A stretch of 37,072 bases of DNA. Source: Acidimicrobiaceae bacterium. GTDB taxonomy: Bacteria > Actinomycetota > Acidimicrobiia > Acidimicrobiales > Bog-793. The stretch spans positions 635 through 37,706 of the forward strand of contig PLPK01000072.1 of NCBI GenBank assembly GCA_003159795.1, in the 5' to 3' direction. Positions 9,405 to 17,825 of this stretch are shown here, piece after piece; position 1 is the stretch's first letter, and every line of letters begins with the position of its first letter. Below the pieces are notes generated by a model. It saw only the letters and a list, made by a program, of their open reading frames with translations. It did no database searches and had not been told where the DNA came from. A program made the translations under genes and the position numbers.

Positions 9405-11732
9405 ATGGATCGATTCTTCGGCGCCCTCGGTCGCGCCACCGTACGGTTCCGCTGGTTCATCCTCCTCGGCTGGGTCGCCGTCGTCGTGGTGGCCACCCTC
9501 ATGCTCCCCACCCTCGGGAGCGAGGTCAACAACGACAACAGCCACTTCCTGCCCGCGAGCTCGCCGACCATCGAGGCGTTCAACCTCGCGACCCCGATCA
9601 TCGGCAACACCTCGGCGAACAGCATCGTCAGCGTCGTGGCGGCGAGGAACAACGCCCCGCTCAGCCCCGCGGACGAGGCTGCCCTCGCTCGCGAGGTCAT
9701 CGCCGCCAGGAGGGTGCCACTCGTCCGCATGGTGCGCTACCTCGGCCTGTCGCCGAACCGGCACGCCGCCGAGATCCTCGTCAGCGCCCGAGTGAGCGCC
9801 AACGACATCGCCGACGAGAAGACGCTCATTACCGCCCTGGAGGCGACCTTCGCGGCGGTGCAGCCGCCGGCCGGGCTGGGCCTGTACGTGGCCGGGGCGG
9901 TCGCGACCAACGTCGCCAACCAGGTGAAATCGGCCTCGACCGGCAACCGCGTCCAAGACTTCTCGGTCCTTTTCATCATCATCTTGTTGTTCTTCGTCTT
10001 CCGCTCGGTCCTCGCGCCGCTCGTGACGCTCATCCCGTCGGCGCTGGCGCTCCTCGTCGCCAACCGCTTCATCGGCGGGCTCGGCGCGCACGGCCTGCAG
10101 ATCTCGGCGTTCACCCAGCTCCTGCTCATCGTCCTCATGCTCGGTGCCGGGACCGACTACGGCCTGTTCCTCGTCTTCCGCGTCCGCGAGGAACTGCGCG
10201 AAGGCAGGGAGAAGAACGACGCCGTCGCACACTCGCTCGCCCGCATCGGAGAGTCGATCACGGCTTCCGGCGGGACGGTGATCTTCGCCCTCCTGAGCCT
10301 CCTGCTCGCGTCGTTCGGGCTCTACAGGGACCTCGGTGTGCCGCTCGCCGTCGGGATCGGTGTGATGTTGCTGACGGGTCTCACGCTGCTCCCCGCCTTG
10401 CTGGCGATCGCCGGGCGCGCCGCCTTCTGGCCGTCCGCGGTCGCACCGGGAACGCAACGCGAGGGCTGGTGGACCGGTGTCGCCCGGCGGCTGCTGCGGC
10501 GCCCGGGCATGACCCTCGCCCTCGGGCTCTTGATCTTCGCTTGCTTCGCCTCGGTGGCGCTCTCCTACCGATCGGGTGGCTTCGGTGGTGCGATGAACGC
10601 GCCGGCCGGGAGCGATGCCGCCGCGGGCAACGCGAGCCTCCTCAAGAACTTCCCCCAAGCGGCGACGAACCCGACCGACATCATCATGCGCTTCACCCAG
10701 CCGATCTGGGACCACCCGGCCGATGTCGCCGCCGGCGCGACGGCGTTGGCGGATTCGGGCGCCTTCGTGAAACTTGACGGCCCGCTCAGCCCCACCGGTG
10801 TAGCGATCCCGGCCGGCGACTACGCGAGGCTGCACGCCGCCCTCGGCAACCCGGCCCTGCTCCCCGCGACCGAACCCAACAAGTACGTCGCGGAGCACCT
10901 CCCGCTCGCCGCCTACGAGATCTACCACGCCACGGCGGCGTTCGTCTCCGTCGACGGGCGGACCATCATTTACCAGGTCAGCCTCAAGGTCGGCAACCCC
11001 GACTCCAACGCGGCGATCAACTCCGTCCCGCGGCTGCGCCAGATCGTGGCCGCCGCCGCCGTGGCGGCGCACGCCGAGCGAAACGGTGTCGCCGGTGACG
11101 CCCCGGCGCTGTACGACGTGTCGAACACCTCGAACCACGACCTCGTCCACATCATCCCGTACGCGATCCTCGCCATCGCTATCCTGCTCGCCCTCGTGCT
11201 GCGCAGCCTGATCGCGCCCTTGTACCTCATCGTGAGTGTCGGGTTGTCCTATGTCGCGGCGCTCGGCGTCTCGGTGCTCGTCTTCATCGACATCGGCGGC
11301 GACTCGGGGATCACCTTCGTGCTCCCCTTCCTCATGTTCATCTTCCTCTTAGCCCTGGGCGAGGACTACAACATCCTCGTCATGACGCGCATCCGGGAGG
11401 AGGCGCGACGGCGCCCGATCCGCGAGGCCGTCACCTACGCCGTCGGGCGGACGGGACCGACGATCACCTCGGCCGGGCTCGTGCTCGCCGGGAGCTTCGC
11501 CGTGCTCGCCCTCGTCGGGCGCAGCGGGCCTGGGGGCAACCAGGTCGAGGCGATCGGCTTCGGGCTGGCGATCGGGATCCTCCTCGACACTTTCATCGTG
11601 CGCGTCCTGCTCGTGCCCGCCACCGTGGCGCTCCTCGGCCGCTGGAACTGGTGGCCCTCGCGCCTCGGGCGCCGTCACGACTCGCACCCCGCCTTTTCCG
11701 GGCACGACACGGAACCTATCGGGCGGACCTGA
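9405..11732 (+). CDS. MMPL-family RND transporter
   Basis: This 775-residue protein has the two-fold RND layout: a first helix, an outer loop, six clustered helices, a second outer loop, and a second helix cluster. The characteristic Asp-Tyr proton-relay motifs appear in both halves, as G-A-G-T-D-Y-G-L-F-L-V-F-R-V-R-E-E and L-A-L-G-E-D-Y-N-I-L-V-M-T-R-I-R-E-E. Mycobacterial MmpL proteins move lipids or siderophores across the inner membrane; the cargo here is unknown. I chose ATG 9405 because AGGA lies eight bases upstream; GTG 9381 would add eight residues. It lies between an MFS pump and an esterase, an arrangement that would suit export of an acylated molecule. Confidence 0.92.
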   Translation: MDRFFGALGRATVRFRWFILLGWVAVVVVATLMLPTLGSEVNNDNSHFLPASSPTIEAFNLATPIIGNTSANSIVSVVAARNNAPLSPADEAALAREVIAARRVPLVRMVRYLGLSPNRHAAEILVSARVSANDIADEKTLITALEATFAAVQPPAGLGLYVAGAVATNVANQVKSASTGNRVQDFSVLFIIILLFFVFRSVLAPLVTLIPSALALLVANRFIGGLGAHGLQISAFTQLLLIVLMLGAGTDYGLFLVFRVREELREGREKNDAVAHSLARIGESITASGGTVIFALLSLLLASFGLYRDLGVPLAVGIGVMLLTGLTLLPALLAIAGRAAFWPSAVAPGTQREGWWTGVARRLLRRPGMTLALGLLIFACFASVALSYRSGGFGGAMNAPAGSDAAAGNASLLKNFPQAATNPTDIIMRFTQPIWDHPADVAAGATALADSGAFVKLDGPLSPTGVAIPAGDYARLHAALGNPALLPATEPNKYVAEHLPLAAYEIYHATAAFVSVDGRTIIYQVSLKVGNPDSNAAINSVPRLRQIVAAAAVAAHAERNGVAGDAPALYDVSNTSNHDLVHIIPYAILAIAILLALVLRSLIAPLYLIVSVGLSYVAALGVSVLVFIDIGGDSGITFVLPFLMFIFLLALGEDYNILVMTRIREEARRRPIREAVTYAVGRTGPTITSAGLVLAGSFAVLALVGRSGPGGNQVEAIGFGLAIGILLDTFIVRVLLVPATVALLGRWNWWPSRLGRRHDSHPAFSGHDTEPIGRT

Positions 11733-11742
11733 GGGAACCCCC

Positions 11743-12768
11743 GTGCGACCGTGGGACCTCGAGCTCGCCGGCCGTCTGGAGCAGCGTGAGCTCGCCTCGG
11801 CCGCGCTGCGGGACAACCCGCTCGGCGACCCGGCGACGCGGCCGGTCTGGGTTTACCTGCCCCCCGGCTACGACACCTCGCCGGGCCGTCTTCCCGTCGT
11901 CTATGTGCTGCAGGGGTTCGGCGGTTTCGTCACCCGTTGGGGGCACCACTCGATGCTCGAGCTCACCACGCCCGAGCTCATCGACGGCGTCTTCGCCGCG
12001 GGGGCTCCGCCGTGCCTCGTCGTCTACGTCGACGCCTGGACGCGGCTCGGCGGCAGCCAGTTCCTCGACTCGCCGGGGACCGGGCGGTACCACACCTACC
12101 TGTGCGAGGACGTCGTTGCTTTCGTCGACGCCGAGTACCGCACGATCCCCGACGCGGCCCATCGCGCGCTCCTCGGTCACTCGAGCGGCGGCTACGGGGC
12201 GATCGTCACGGCGATGCTGCGCCCGGATGTGTTCTCGTCGTGCGCTTCGCTCGCCGGCGACTGCCTGTTCGAGCTCTCGCTGCTGCCCGACATCGCCCGC
12301 GCTCACCGGGCGCTGCGCGACCACTACGACGGCTCCTACGACCGCTTTCTCGCCGAGCTCGACACTCGTCCGGCGATGTCGCGACCAGACGACTTCGCGC
12401 TCGTGATGATCTGGGCGCTGGCGGCCTGCTACTCGGCCGAGCCCGACGGCTCCGTTTCGCTGCCCTTCGACCCGGCGACCGGCGCGATCCTGCCTGACGT
12501 CTGGGCGCGCTGGTTGGCACGCGACCCGGTGCGCATGGCCCGGCACCACGTCGAGGCGCTGCGCTCGCTGCGCGGCATCTGGCTCGACGCCGGCCGTCAC
12601 GACGAGTACTTCCTCGACCTCGGCGCCGAGGCGCTCGCCTCGGAGCTCCGCCGGGCCGGGGTTGACGATTTCGTCTTCGAGCTGTACGAGGGGACCCACT
12701 TCCGCAACGCCCAGCGCTACCCGCTCGCGGTGGCCTGGCTCGCCACAAGGATCACCCCGTTGTCCTAG
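11743..12768 (+). CDS. Alpha/beta-hydrolase of the esterase D / antigen-85 fold family
   Basis: This 341-residue protein has the PF00756-type alpha/beta hydrolase pattern: V-W-V-Y-L-P-P-G-Y near the N-terminus, an oxyanion region V-Y-V-L-Q-G-F-G-G, nucleophile Ser147 in G-H-S-S-G-G, acidic residue Asp287 in G-R-H-D-E-Y, and His319 in E-G-T-H-F. It has no signal peptide, so it should act in the cytosol as a carboxylesterase, thioesterase or acyltransferase. The start is GTG 11743 with GAGGGA five to six bases upstream. It follows the MMPL gene by 10 bp and is probably co-transcribed. Acyl transfer to, or release of, the MMPL cargo is a plausible inference, as MmpL loci often carry acyl-handling enzymes. 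Confidence 0.85.
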   Translation: MRPWDLELAGRLEQRELASAALRDNPLGDPATRPVWVYLPPGYDTSPGRLPVVYVLQGFGGFVTRWGHHSMLELTTPELIDGVFAAGAPPCLVVYVDAWTRLGGSQFLDSPGTGRYHTYLCEDVVAFVDAEYRTIPDAAHRALLGHSSGGYGAIVTAMLRPDVFSSCASLAGDCLFELSLLPDIARAHRALRDHYDGSYDRFLAELDTRPAMSRPDDFALVMIWALAACYSAEPDGSVSLPFDPATGAILPDVWARWLARDPVRMARHHVEALRSLRGIWLDAGRHDEYFLDLGAEALASELRRAGVDDFVFELYEGTHFRNAQRYPLAVAWLATRITPLS

Positions 12769-12841
12769 GGGCCCCCGGCGGGATTCGCCCCCCACCGCCA
12801 GCGCCGGCGCCGCGGCGCAGAGCGGCCCGCCCCGGGGGTCA

Positions 12842-12863
12842 GTCCGGGATCGGGGCCCCGGAC
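12842..12863. promoter_or_regulatory. Inverted repeat overlapping the SHOCT gene promoter
   Basis: GTCCGGG (12842-12848) and CCCGGAC (12857-12863) are perfect 7-bp arms around an 8-base loop, ending one base before the TATAGT box. It could be an operator over the -35 region or a terminator for the esterase operon. Confidence 0.45.
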
Positions 12864-12864
12864 G

Positions 12865-12870
12865 TATAGT
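12865..12870 (+). promoter_or_regulatory. -10 box of SHOCT membrane protein gene
   Basis: TATAGT is a near-consensus -10 in otherwise very GC-rich DNA, 26 bases before the ATG. The start point would fall around 12877, leaving a short leader that carries AAGGG before the start codon. No clear -35 is visible because the inverted repeat occupies that position. Confidence 0.6.
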
Positions 12871-12896
12871 CGGCCGGCGCCAGAAAGGGCATCGCG

Positions 12897-13283
12897 ATGA
12901 TCTGGTTCCCGGCGGTGGTGGTCGTCAACGGCAACCGGGTCCACCTCTTCGCGTTGCTCTTCATCCTCCTCGTCGTTTTGCTCTTCGGGCTCTTCATCGC
13001 CCTCGCCTTGGTCTTGCTGTTCCGGTCCCACACCCTTCCGGGGAAGGTCCTGCACGCCGGCCACCACCCCTACCCCGTGATCGACCCGCCCGAGCTCATC
13101 CTCGCCCGGCGCCTCGCCGCCGGCGAGATCGGCGAGGACGAGTACCACAGCCGCCTCGACGCGCTGCACGGCCGCGCCCCAACGCCCCCGCGCCCGGCCG
13201 AGTCCGAGGCGCCGAGCGGCGAGCCCGCCCCTCCCCGCGGGTCGGGACCCGCGGAACCCGCGAGCGGCATCACCCGCCCATAG
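12897..13283 (+). CDS. Small membrane protein with C-terminal SHOCT domain
   Basis: This 128-residue protein has a strongly hydrophobic segment (about 14-42), a short basic stretch, then a SHOCT (short C-terminal) domain at about 68-91 recognisable as L-A-R-R-L-A-A-G-E-I-G-E-D-E-Y, followed by a Pro/Ala/Glu-rich disordered tail. SHOCT domains are thought to mediate oligomerisation or protein contacts; no activity is expected. The ATG at 12897 has AAGGG nine bases upstream and its own TATAGT promoter. It probably forms a one-gene unit. Its specific role is not known. Confidence 0.75.
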   Translation: MIWFPAVVVVNGNRVHLFALLFILLVVLLFGLFIALALVLLFRSHTLPGKVLHAGHHPYPVIDPPELILARRLAAGEIGEDEYHSRLDALHGRAPTPPRPAESEAPSGEPAPPRGSGPAEPASGITRP

Positions 13284-13451
13284 GCGTACCAGACTCCCAA
13301 GGAGAACGACCCTCCTCGCCCCACGACGGTGCTCCTCGGGATCGTCGGCCCCGAATGGTTCACGGTGGAGGGCTGTTCACGACCTTGGCCAAGGAAAAGA
13401 CGGTCGCCCGCAAGATCGTCCCGCTCTTCTGAGCGCGCCTCTCCCCTCGCC

Positions 13452-14996
13452 TCAGTCGGCGGGGCGCTCCCGCGCGTCGAAGGTCGCGACGAGCTTGCGC
13501 GCCGCTCTGGTCTCGTCGAGCCGGCCGACCGGCGTCGTGCGCGGCGCGTCGTGAGCCGGCTGGTGTTCGCCCGCGGCGGCGTGCGCCCGCGCCTCCGCGG
13601 CGATACTCACCAGCGCCTCGGCGAGGGCGGCGACGGTCTCCGGGCTCTCCGTCTCGGTCGGCTCGATCATCAGCGATTCCTCGACGACGAGTGGGAAGTA
13701 CACGGTTGGCGCGTGGAAGCCCTCCTCCAGCAGCCGCTTGGCGACGTCGAGGGCGCGCACGCCGGTCTCGCGTTTCAGGCTCGCGGCCGAGACGACACAC
13801 TCGTGCATCACCGGCCGGTCAAAGGGGAAGTCGTAAGCGCCACGCAGCTTCTCGTGCAACCAGTTCGCGTTGAGCACCGAGACCTGGGCGACGCGCCGCA
13901 GGCCCTCGCCGCCGTTCAGCTTGATGTAGCACCACGCCCGCAACAGCACGAGCGCGTTGCCGTGGAATGAGTGGATCCGGCCGATCGAGCGCGGGGGCGT
14001 CGCGAACCCGTAGCCGTCGCCGACCCGCACCGGGCGGGGCCCGGGGAGCAGGTCGACAAGGCGCTGGCTGACGGCCACCGGGCCCGCTCCGGGCCCCCCT
14101 CCCCCATGGGGCGTCGCGAAGGTCTTGTGCAGGTTGAGGTGCACGATGTCGAAGCCCATGTCCCCCGGACGCACGACGCCGAGGATCGGGTTGAGGTTCG
14201 CCCCGTCGTAGTAGAGGAGCCCGCCAACGTCGTGCACCATCTGGGCGATCTCGAGGATCTCCTCCTCGAAAAGCCCCAGGGTGTTCGGGTTCGTGAGCAC
14301 GATTCCCGCCACGTCCGGCCCGAGGACGGCGGCGAGCGCGGCGCGGTCGACGAGCCCGCGGGCGTCGGTTCCGACGGTGACGGGGGTGTACCCGCCGAGC
14401 GTCACCGAGGCCGGGTTCGTGCCGTGCGCGGACTCGGGGACCACGACCCGGGTGCGGCGCTCGCCCGCCAGCTCGTGCCAGGCGCGCATGAGCAGCAGTC
14501 CCGTCAGCTCGCCCGCCGCGCCCGCCGCCGGCTGCAGCGTCGCCGCGGCCATGCCGGTGATCTCGCAGAGCGCCTCCTCGAGCTCGACGAGCACCTGCAG
14601 CCAGCCCTGCGCGCCCACGGGCGGCGTGGCGGGGTGGACGTCGCGGAACGCGGCGAGCGACGCTGCCTCGTCGCAGACCTTCGGGTTGTACTTCATCGTG
14701 CACGAGCCGAGCGGATACGCGCCGAGGTCCACGCTGTACTGGCGGTGCGAGAGCCTCGTGAAGTGCCCGACGAGGTCACGCTCGGCGACCTCCGGCAGCG
14801 CGAGCGGCTCCGCGCGCAGGTGCGCCGCGGGCACCAGCTCCTCGGCGGACCATTCCGGCAGGCCGGTCGTGCGCAGCGACCACGCCCGGCGGCCCGGGGC
14901 CGAGTACTCGAAGATGGTCGGCTCGGTTGCCTTGCCCATGAGCGGTGCGGAGGCCGCCCGCCCGCCCGGGGCTCGCCGGCTTGCGTCACCCGTCAT
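13452..14996 (-). CDS. gcvPB: Glycine dehydrogenase (decarboxylating) subunit 2
   Basis: This 514-residue protein is the C-terminal half of a split glycine-cleavage P-protein. With GcvPA it decarboxylates glycine through pyridoxal phosphate and passes the aminomethyl group to lipoyl-GcvH. The PLP Lys is visible as K291 in N-L-H-K-T-F-A-T-P-H, followed by the glycine-rich G-G-G-G-P-G loop, and the upstream G-S-C-T-M-K-Y-N-P motif (97-105) is diagnostic. It has a long Ala/Arg-rich N-terminal lead of about 25 residues and an extra 50-residue C-terminal tail. The ATG at 14996 overlaps the gcvPA stop (ATGA), so the subunits are translationally coupled. It is the last gene of the merR-gcvT-gcvPA-gcvPB unit. 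Confidence 0.97.
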   Translation of the reverse strand: MTGDASRRAPGGRAASAPLMGKATEPTIFEYSAPGRRAWSLRTTGLPEWSAEELVPAAHLRAEPLALPEVAERDLVGHFTRLSHRQYSVDLGAYPLGSCTMKYNPKVCDEAASLAAFRDVHPATPPVGAQGWLQVLVELEEALCEITGMAAATLQPAAGAAGELTGLLLMRAWHELAGERRTRVVVPESAHGTNPASVTLGGYTPVTVGTDARGLVDRAALAAVLGPDVAGIVLTNPNTLGLFEEEILEIAQMVHDVGGLLYYDGANLNPILGVVRPGDMGFDIVHLNLHKTFATPHGGGGPGAGPVAVSQRLVDLLPGPRPVRVGDGYGFATPPRSIGRIHSFHGNALVLLRAWCYIKLNGGEGLRRVAQVSVLNANWLHEKLRGAYDFPFDRPVMHECVVSAASLKRETGVRALDVAKRLLEEGFHAPTVYFPLVVEESLMIEPTETESPETVAALAEALVSIAAEARAHAAAGEHQPAHDAPRTTPVGRLDETRAARKLVATFDARERPAD

Positions 14997-16333
14997 CGGA
15001 TCACCTCCGCGAACGCCGCGGCGAAACCGTCGATCTCGGCAGCTGTGCGCCGCTCGGTCACCGCGACGAGGAGCCCGCCCTCGACATCCGTCCCCTCGAA
15101 GCCCTCGCGCAGCGGGATCCCGGCGAGGAAGCCCTTCTCGAGCAGCCGCTCGACGATCAGCTCCGGGGCGAGCGGCGCCCGCACGGCGAACTCGCGCACG
15201 ACGGGGGCCTCCGAAACCGGTTCGACACCGGGAATGGACAGAAGCGCGGCGCGGCAATACCGCGTGCCCCGAGCGCAGCGCAGCGCGACCTGTCGCAGGC
15301 CCTCCGTCCCCAGCCAACCGAGCTGTATCGCCGCCGTCACGGCGATGAGCGTCTGGTTCGTGCAGACATTCGAGGAGGCCTTCTCCCGGCGGATGTCCTG
15401 CTCGCGCGCCCGCAGCGTCGTCACGTAGGCGCGTCGGCCCGCGACGTCGACCGTCTCGCCGACGAGCCGTCCCGGCAGCCTGCGCACGTGCTCGGCGCGG
15501 CAGGAAAAGAGCCCGAGATACGGTCCCCCGAAGCCGAGCGGGTTGCCGAGCGCCTGGCCCTCGCCGCAGACGACGTCCGTCCCGAACTGGCCCGGGCTGT
15601 GCAGGATCCCCGCCGCGATCGGGTCCTGACAGACGATGAGGTGCGCACCCAACCGGTCCGCCGCGGCCCGCGCCGCGGCGAGGTCCTCGAGGGCGCCGAG
15701 GTAGTTCGGGTAGGCGACGACGACCGCGCCGGCCCGCCCCGCCGGGACCTGGTCGAATGACGTCACGCCGCCGGCGAGCCCGATCGTCGCGATGGCGTGC
15801 CCGCTGCCGCGGGCGAAGGTCCGCAGCACCTCGACCCAGCGCGGGTTGACGCCCTGTGAGCACCAGATCAGCGGCGAGCCGGTCGTCGCCACGGCGAGGT
15901 TGGTCGCCTCGACGAGGGCGGCCGAACCGTCGTAAAGGGAGGCGTTGGCGATCGGCAGGCCCGAAAGGCGCGCCACCATCGTCTGGTACTCGAACAGCGC
16001 CTGCAAGACGCCCTGGGCGACCTCTGGCTGGTAGGGCGTGTAGGCGGTGACGAACTCCGAACGGCCGGCCAGCGCCCGCACGACGGCGGGGACCTCGTGG
16101 TCGTAGGCGCCGCCGCCGGCGAAGCAGAGCGCGCGGCTCCCCACCCGGTTGCCCGCGCCTATCGCGTCGAGCTCGGCGACGAGGTCAGCCTCGGCAATTT
16201 CGCCCGGGAGATCCAAGCCCGCGAGCCTGATCGCCGCGGGGACGACGGCATACAGCTCGTCGAGGCTCGCCAATCCCAGGAACTCGAGCATCGCGGCGAT
16301 GTCCGCGTCGGTGTGGGGGACGAAGTTCCCCAT
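14993..16333 (-). CDS. gcvPA: Glycine dehydrogenase (decarboxylating) subunit 1
   Basis: This 446-residue protein is the N-terminal half of the split P-protein of the glycine-cleavage system. Signature stretches are H-T-D-A-D-I near the N-terminus, A-Y-T-P-Y-Q-P-E-V-A-Q-G, A-N-A-S-L-Y-D-G-S-A-A-L-V-E-A, and R-E-K-A-S-S-N-V-C-T-N-Q. This half has lost the PLP Lys, as in all GcvPA subunits, and forms the active site together with GcvPB. The start ATG 16333 is clear: GGGAGG lies three bases upstream, and gcvT ends eight bases before it. Mycobacteria and Streptomyces usually carry the fused GcvP; the split form here is more like Firmicutes, Thermotoga and deep actinobacterial lineages (general knowledge). 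Confidence 0.97.
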   Translation of the reverse strand: MGNFVPHTDADIAAMLEFLGLASLDELYAVVPAAIRLAGLDLPGEIAEADLVAELDAIGAGNRVGSRALCFAGGGAYDHEVPAVVRALAGRSEFVTAYTPYQPEVAQGVLQALFEYQTMVARLSGLPIANASLYDGSAALVEATNLAVATTGSPLIWCSQGVNPRWVEVLRTFARGSGHAIATIGLAGGVTSFDQVPAGRAGAVVVAYPNYLGALEDLAAARAAADRLGAHLIVCQDPIAAGILHSPGQFGTDVVCGEGQALGNPLGFGGPYLGLFSCRAEHVRRLPGRLVGETVDVAGRRAYVTTLRAREQDIRREKASSNVCTNQTLIAVTAAIQLGWLGTEGLRQVALRCARGTRYCRAALLSIPGVEPVSEAPVVREFAVRAPLAPELIVERLLEKGFLAGIPLREGFEGTDVEGGLLVAVTERRTAAEIDGFAAAFAEVIR

Positions 16334-16341
16334 GGTCCTCC

Positions 16342-17406
16342 CTAGTGCGGCGTCAGGCCGGCGAGTCGCTCGAACGGTGGTTTCACGACCGAGGTCGACA
16401 CCGCGCTCCCCCGCACGTCCACCTCGACCTCGCTGCCGTCGGCGATCCCCGGTGGCAGGAAGGCGAGGGCGATGCCCCGCTCGAGAACTGGTGAGAAGTT
16501 GCCGCTCGTCACCACACCGACCTCGGTGCCGCCGACGAGGCAGCGGTCCTTGGCGCGCGGCACCCGCCGCGACGCCGATAGCAGGCCCCGCAACCGCCGG
16601 GTGATCCCCGCCGCCCGTTCGGCCTCGAGGGCCGTCTTCCCCCGGAAGGCCGGCTTGTTCCAGGCGACGACCCAGTTCAGCCCGGCCTGGACCGGCGTGA
16701 TCCCGGGGCCGAGCTCGTGGCCGTGGAGCGGCAGGCCGGCCTCGAGCCGGAGCGTGTCCCGCGCCCCCAGCCCCGCCGGGATGGCGCCGGCGGCGACGAC
16801 GTCCCGGAAGAACCCGGGGGCCGCGCCGGCCGGCACGGCGCACTCGACGCCGTCCTCGCCCGTGTAGCCGGTGCCGGCCACGACGCACTCCACGCCGTGG
16901 TAGGCGAAGCGCGCCACACCGAAGTGCGCCACGGCGGCCGCGTCCGGCGCGATCCTGGCGACTACCTCGCGGGCCGTCGGCCCCTGCACGGCGATGATCG
17001 CCCTGGTAGCCGTCGTGTCCTCGCCACCAATGGCGTCGCGCACCGACGCCGTGTTCGAGGCGTTCGGCATGACCTCGAAGGTCGCCTCATTGAGCCACCA
17101 GATGATGCAGTCGTCGACGACCGATCCCGATTCGTCGAGCAGGTGCGTGTACTGCGCCCGGCCCGGCCCGATCTTGGAGAGGTCGTTCGTGAAGGTCTCC
17201 TGCAGAAGCTCGTAGGTTCCCGCGCCCGCGAGGAGCACGGTGCCGAGGTGGCTCACATCGAAAACGACCGCAGCGCGCCGGCAGGTGAGGTGCTCGGCGA
17301 GCGTGCCGGTGGGGTACGAAAGCGGCATCTCCCAGCCGCCGAACTCGACGAGTTTCGCGCCGAGTTCCTCGTGTTCGGCCCGCAACGGGCTTTGTCGCAG
17401 ACTCAT
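16342..17406 (-). CDS. gcvT: Aminomethyltransferase, glycine-cleavage T-protein
   Basis: This 354-residue folate-dependent enzyme takes the aminomethyl group from lipoyl-GcvH, releasing ammonia and forming 5,10-methylenetetrahydrofolate. Family features include the N-terminal E-F-G-G-W-E-M-P, F-D-V-S-H-L-G, the T-N-D-L region, G-Y-T-G-E-D-G-V-E and the C-terminal T-S-G-N-F-S-P barrel motif. Length is normal. The ATG at 17406 has GGTGAT just upstream. A TACCAT box at 17433-17428, inside the end of the preceding gene, could give an internal promoter. Only 11 bp separate it from the upstream PD-(D/E)XK-like gene. No glycine riboswitch fits in that gap. Confidence 0.96.
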   Translation of the reverse strand: MSLRQSPLRAEHEELGAKLVEFGGWEMPLSYPTGTLAEHLTCRRAAVVFDVSHLGTVLLAGAGTYELLQETFTNDLSKIGPGRAQYTHLLDESGSVVDDCIIWWLNEATFEVMPNASNTASVRDAIGGEDTTATRAIIAVQGPTAREVVARIAPDAAAVAHFGVARFAYHGVECVVAGTGYTGEDGVECAVPAGAAPGFFRDVVAAGAIPAGLGARDTLRLEAGLPLHGHELGPGITPVQAGLNWVVAWNKPAFRGKTALEAERAAGITRRLRGLLSASRRVPRAKDRCLVGGTEVGVVTSGNFSPVLERGIALAFLPPGIADGSEVEVDVRGSAVSTSVVKPPFERLAGLTPH

Positions 17407-17417
17407 CGCATCACCAG

Positions 17418-17780
17418 CTAGCCCGCCATGGTAGACGGGAACGTGCCCGTCGGGACCCCCGAGCTGCGCGCGTTCAGCAGTGCCTTCAGCTCGAGGTTGG
17501 CGCAGTCCCGCCGGTAGAGCATCCGGATGTTGAGCTCGGGATAGAGCTCGCAGAGCCGGCGGAGCTTGGCGTTCTTCTTCGTCACGAGCCCCTGGCGCAG
17601 CGTCGTGAGCTCGAGGAAGAGGTCGTAGTCCGGCAGGTAGAAGTCCGGCCGGAAACCCGAGGTTGGCCGGCCCTCGGCGTCCCAGGAAAGGACGAACTCG
17701 ACCGGCTCGTACTCCCAGGCGACCTCGTAGAAGTCGAGCAATTCGGCGAGAAAGCGCTCCGAGGAATGCGCGAACCTCAC
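17418..17780 (-). CDS. Small PD-(D/E)XK-like conserved protein
   Basis: This 120-residue soluble protein is of unknown function. Its core has the layout of the PD-(D/E)XK nuclease fold: an early helix with Glu12, a strand with R-P-D46-F-Y-L-P, then L-F-L-E57-L-T59, followed by a basic helix (K-K-N-A-K-L-R-R). The usual catalytic Lys of E-x-K is Thr here, although the downstream lysines could take its place, so nuclease activity is uncertain. The GTG at 17780 gives the longest frame; no strong ribosome site is visible. It lies 45 bp after the merR gene and 11 bp before gcvT in the same direction, so it is likely part of that transcript. The fold call is inferred from sequence pattern alone. 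Confidence 0.7.
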   Translation of the reverse strand: MRFAHSSERFLAELLDFYEVAWEYEPVEFVLSWDAEGRPTSGFRPDFYLPDYDLFLELTTLRQGLVTKKNAKLRRLCELYPELNIRMLYRRDCANLELKALLNARSSGVPTGTFPSTMAG

Positions 17781-17825
17781 GGCTCGCTCAACTCGGTCGG
17801 GGCGGATGATCGTCTCCTGGGCGTT

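Noticed and set aside
13971-15428. 485-residue plus-strand frame opposite gcvPB/gcvPA
   Set aside because: It lies opposite highly conserved glycine dehydrogenase subunits and shows only shadow composition.
17407-17417. Glycine riboswitch before gcvT or gcvH
   Set aside because: The gaps are only 11 and 28 bases, and the longer merR leader lacks the tandem aptamer pattern.
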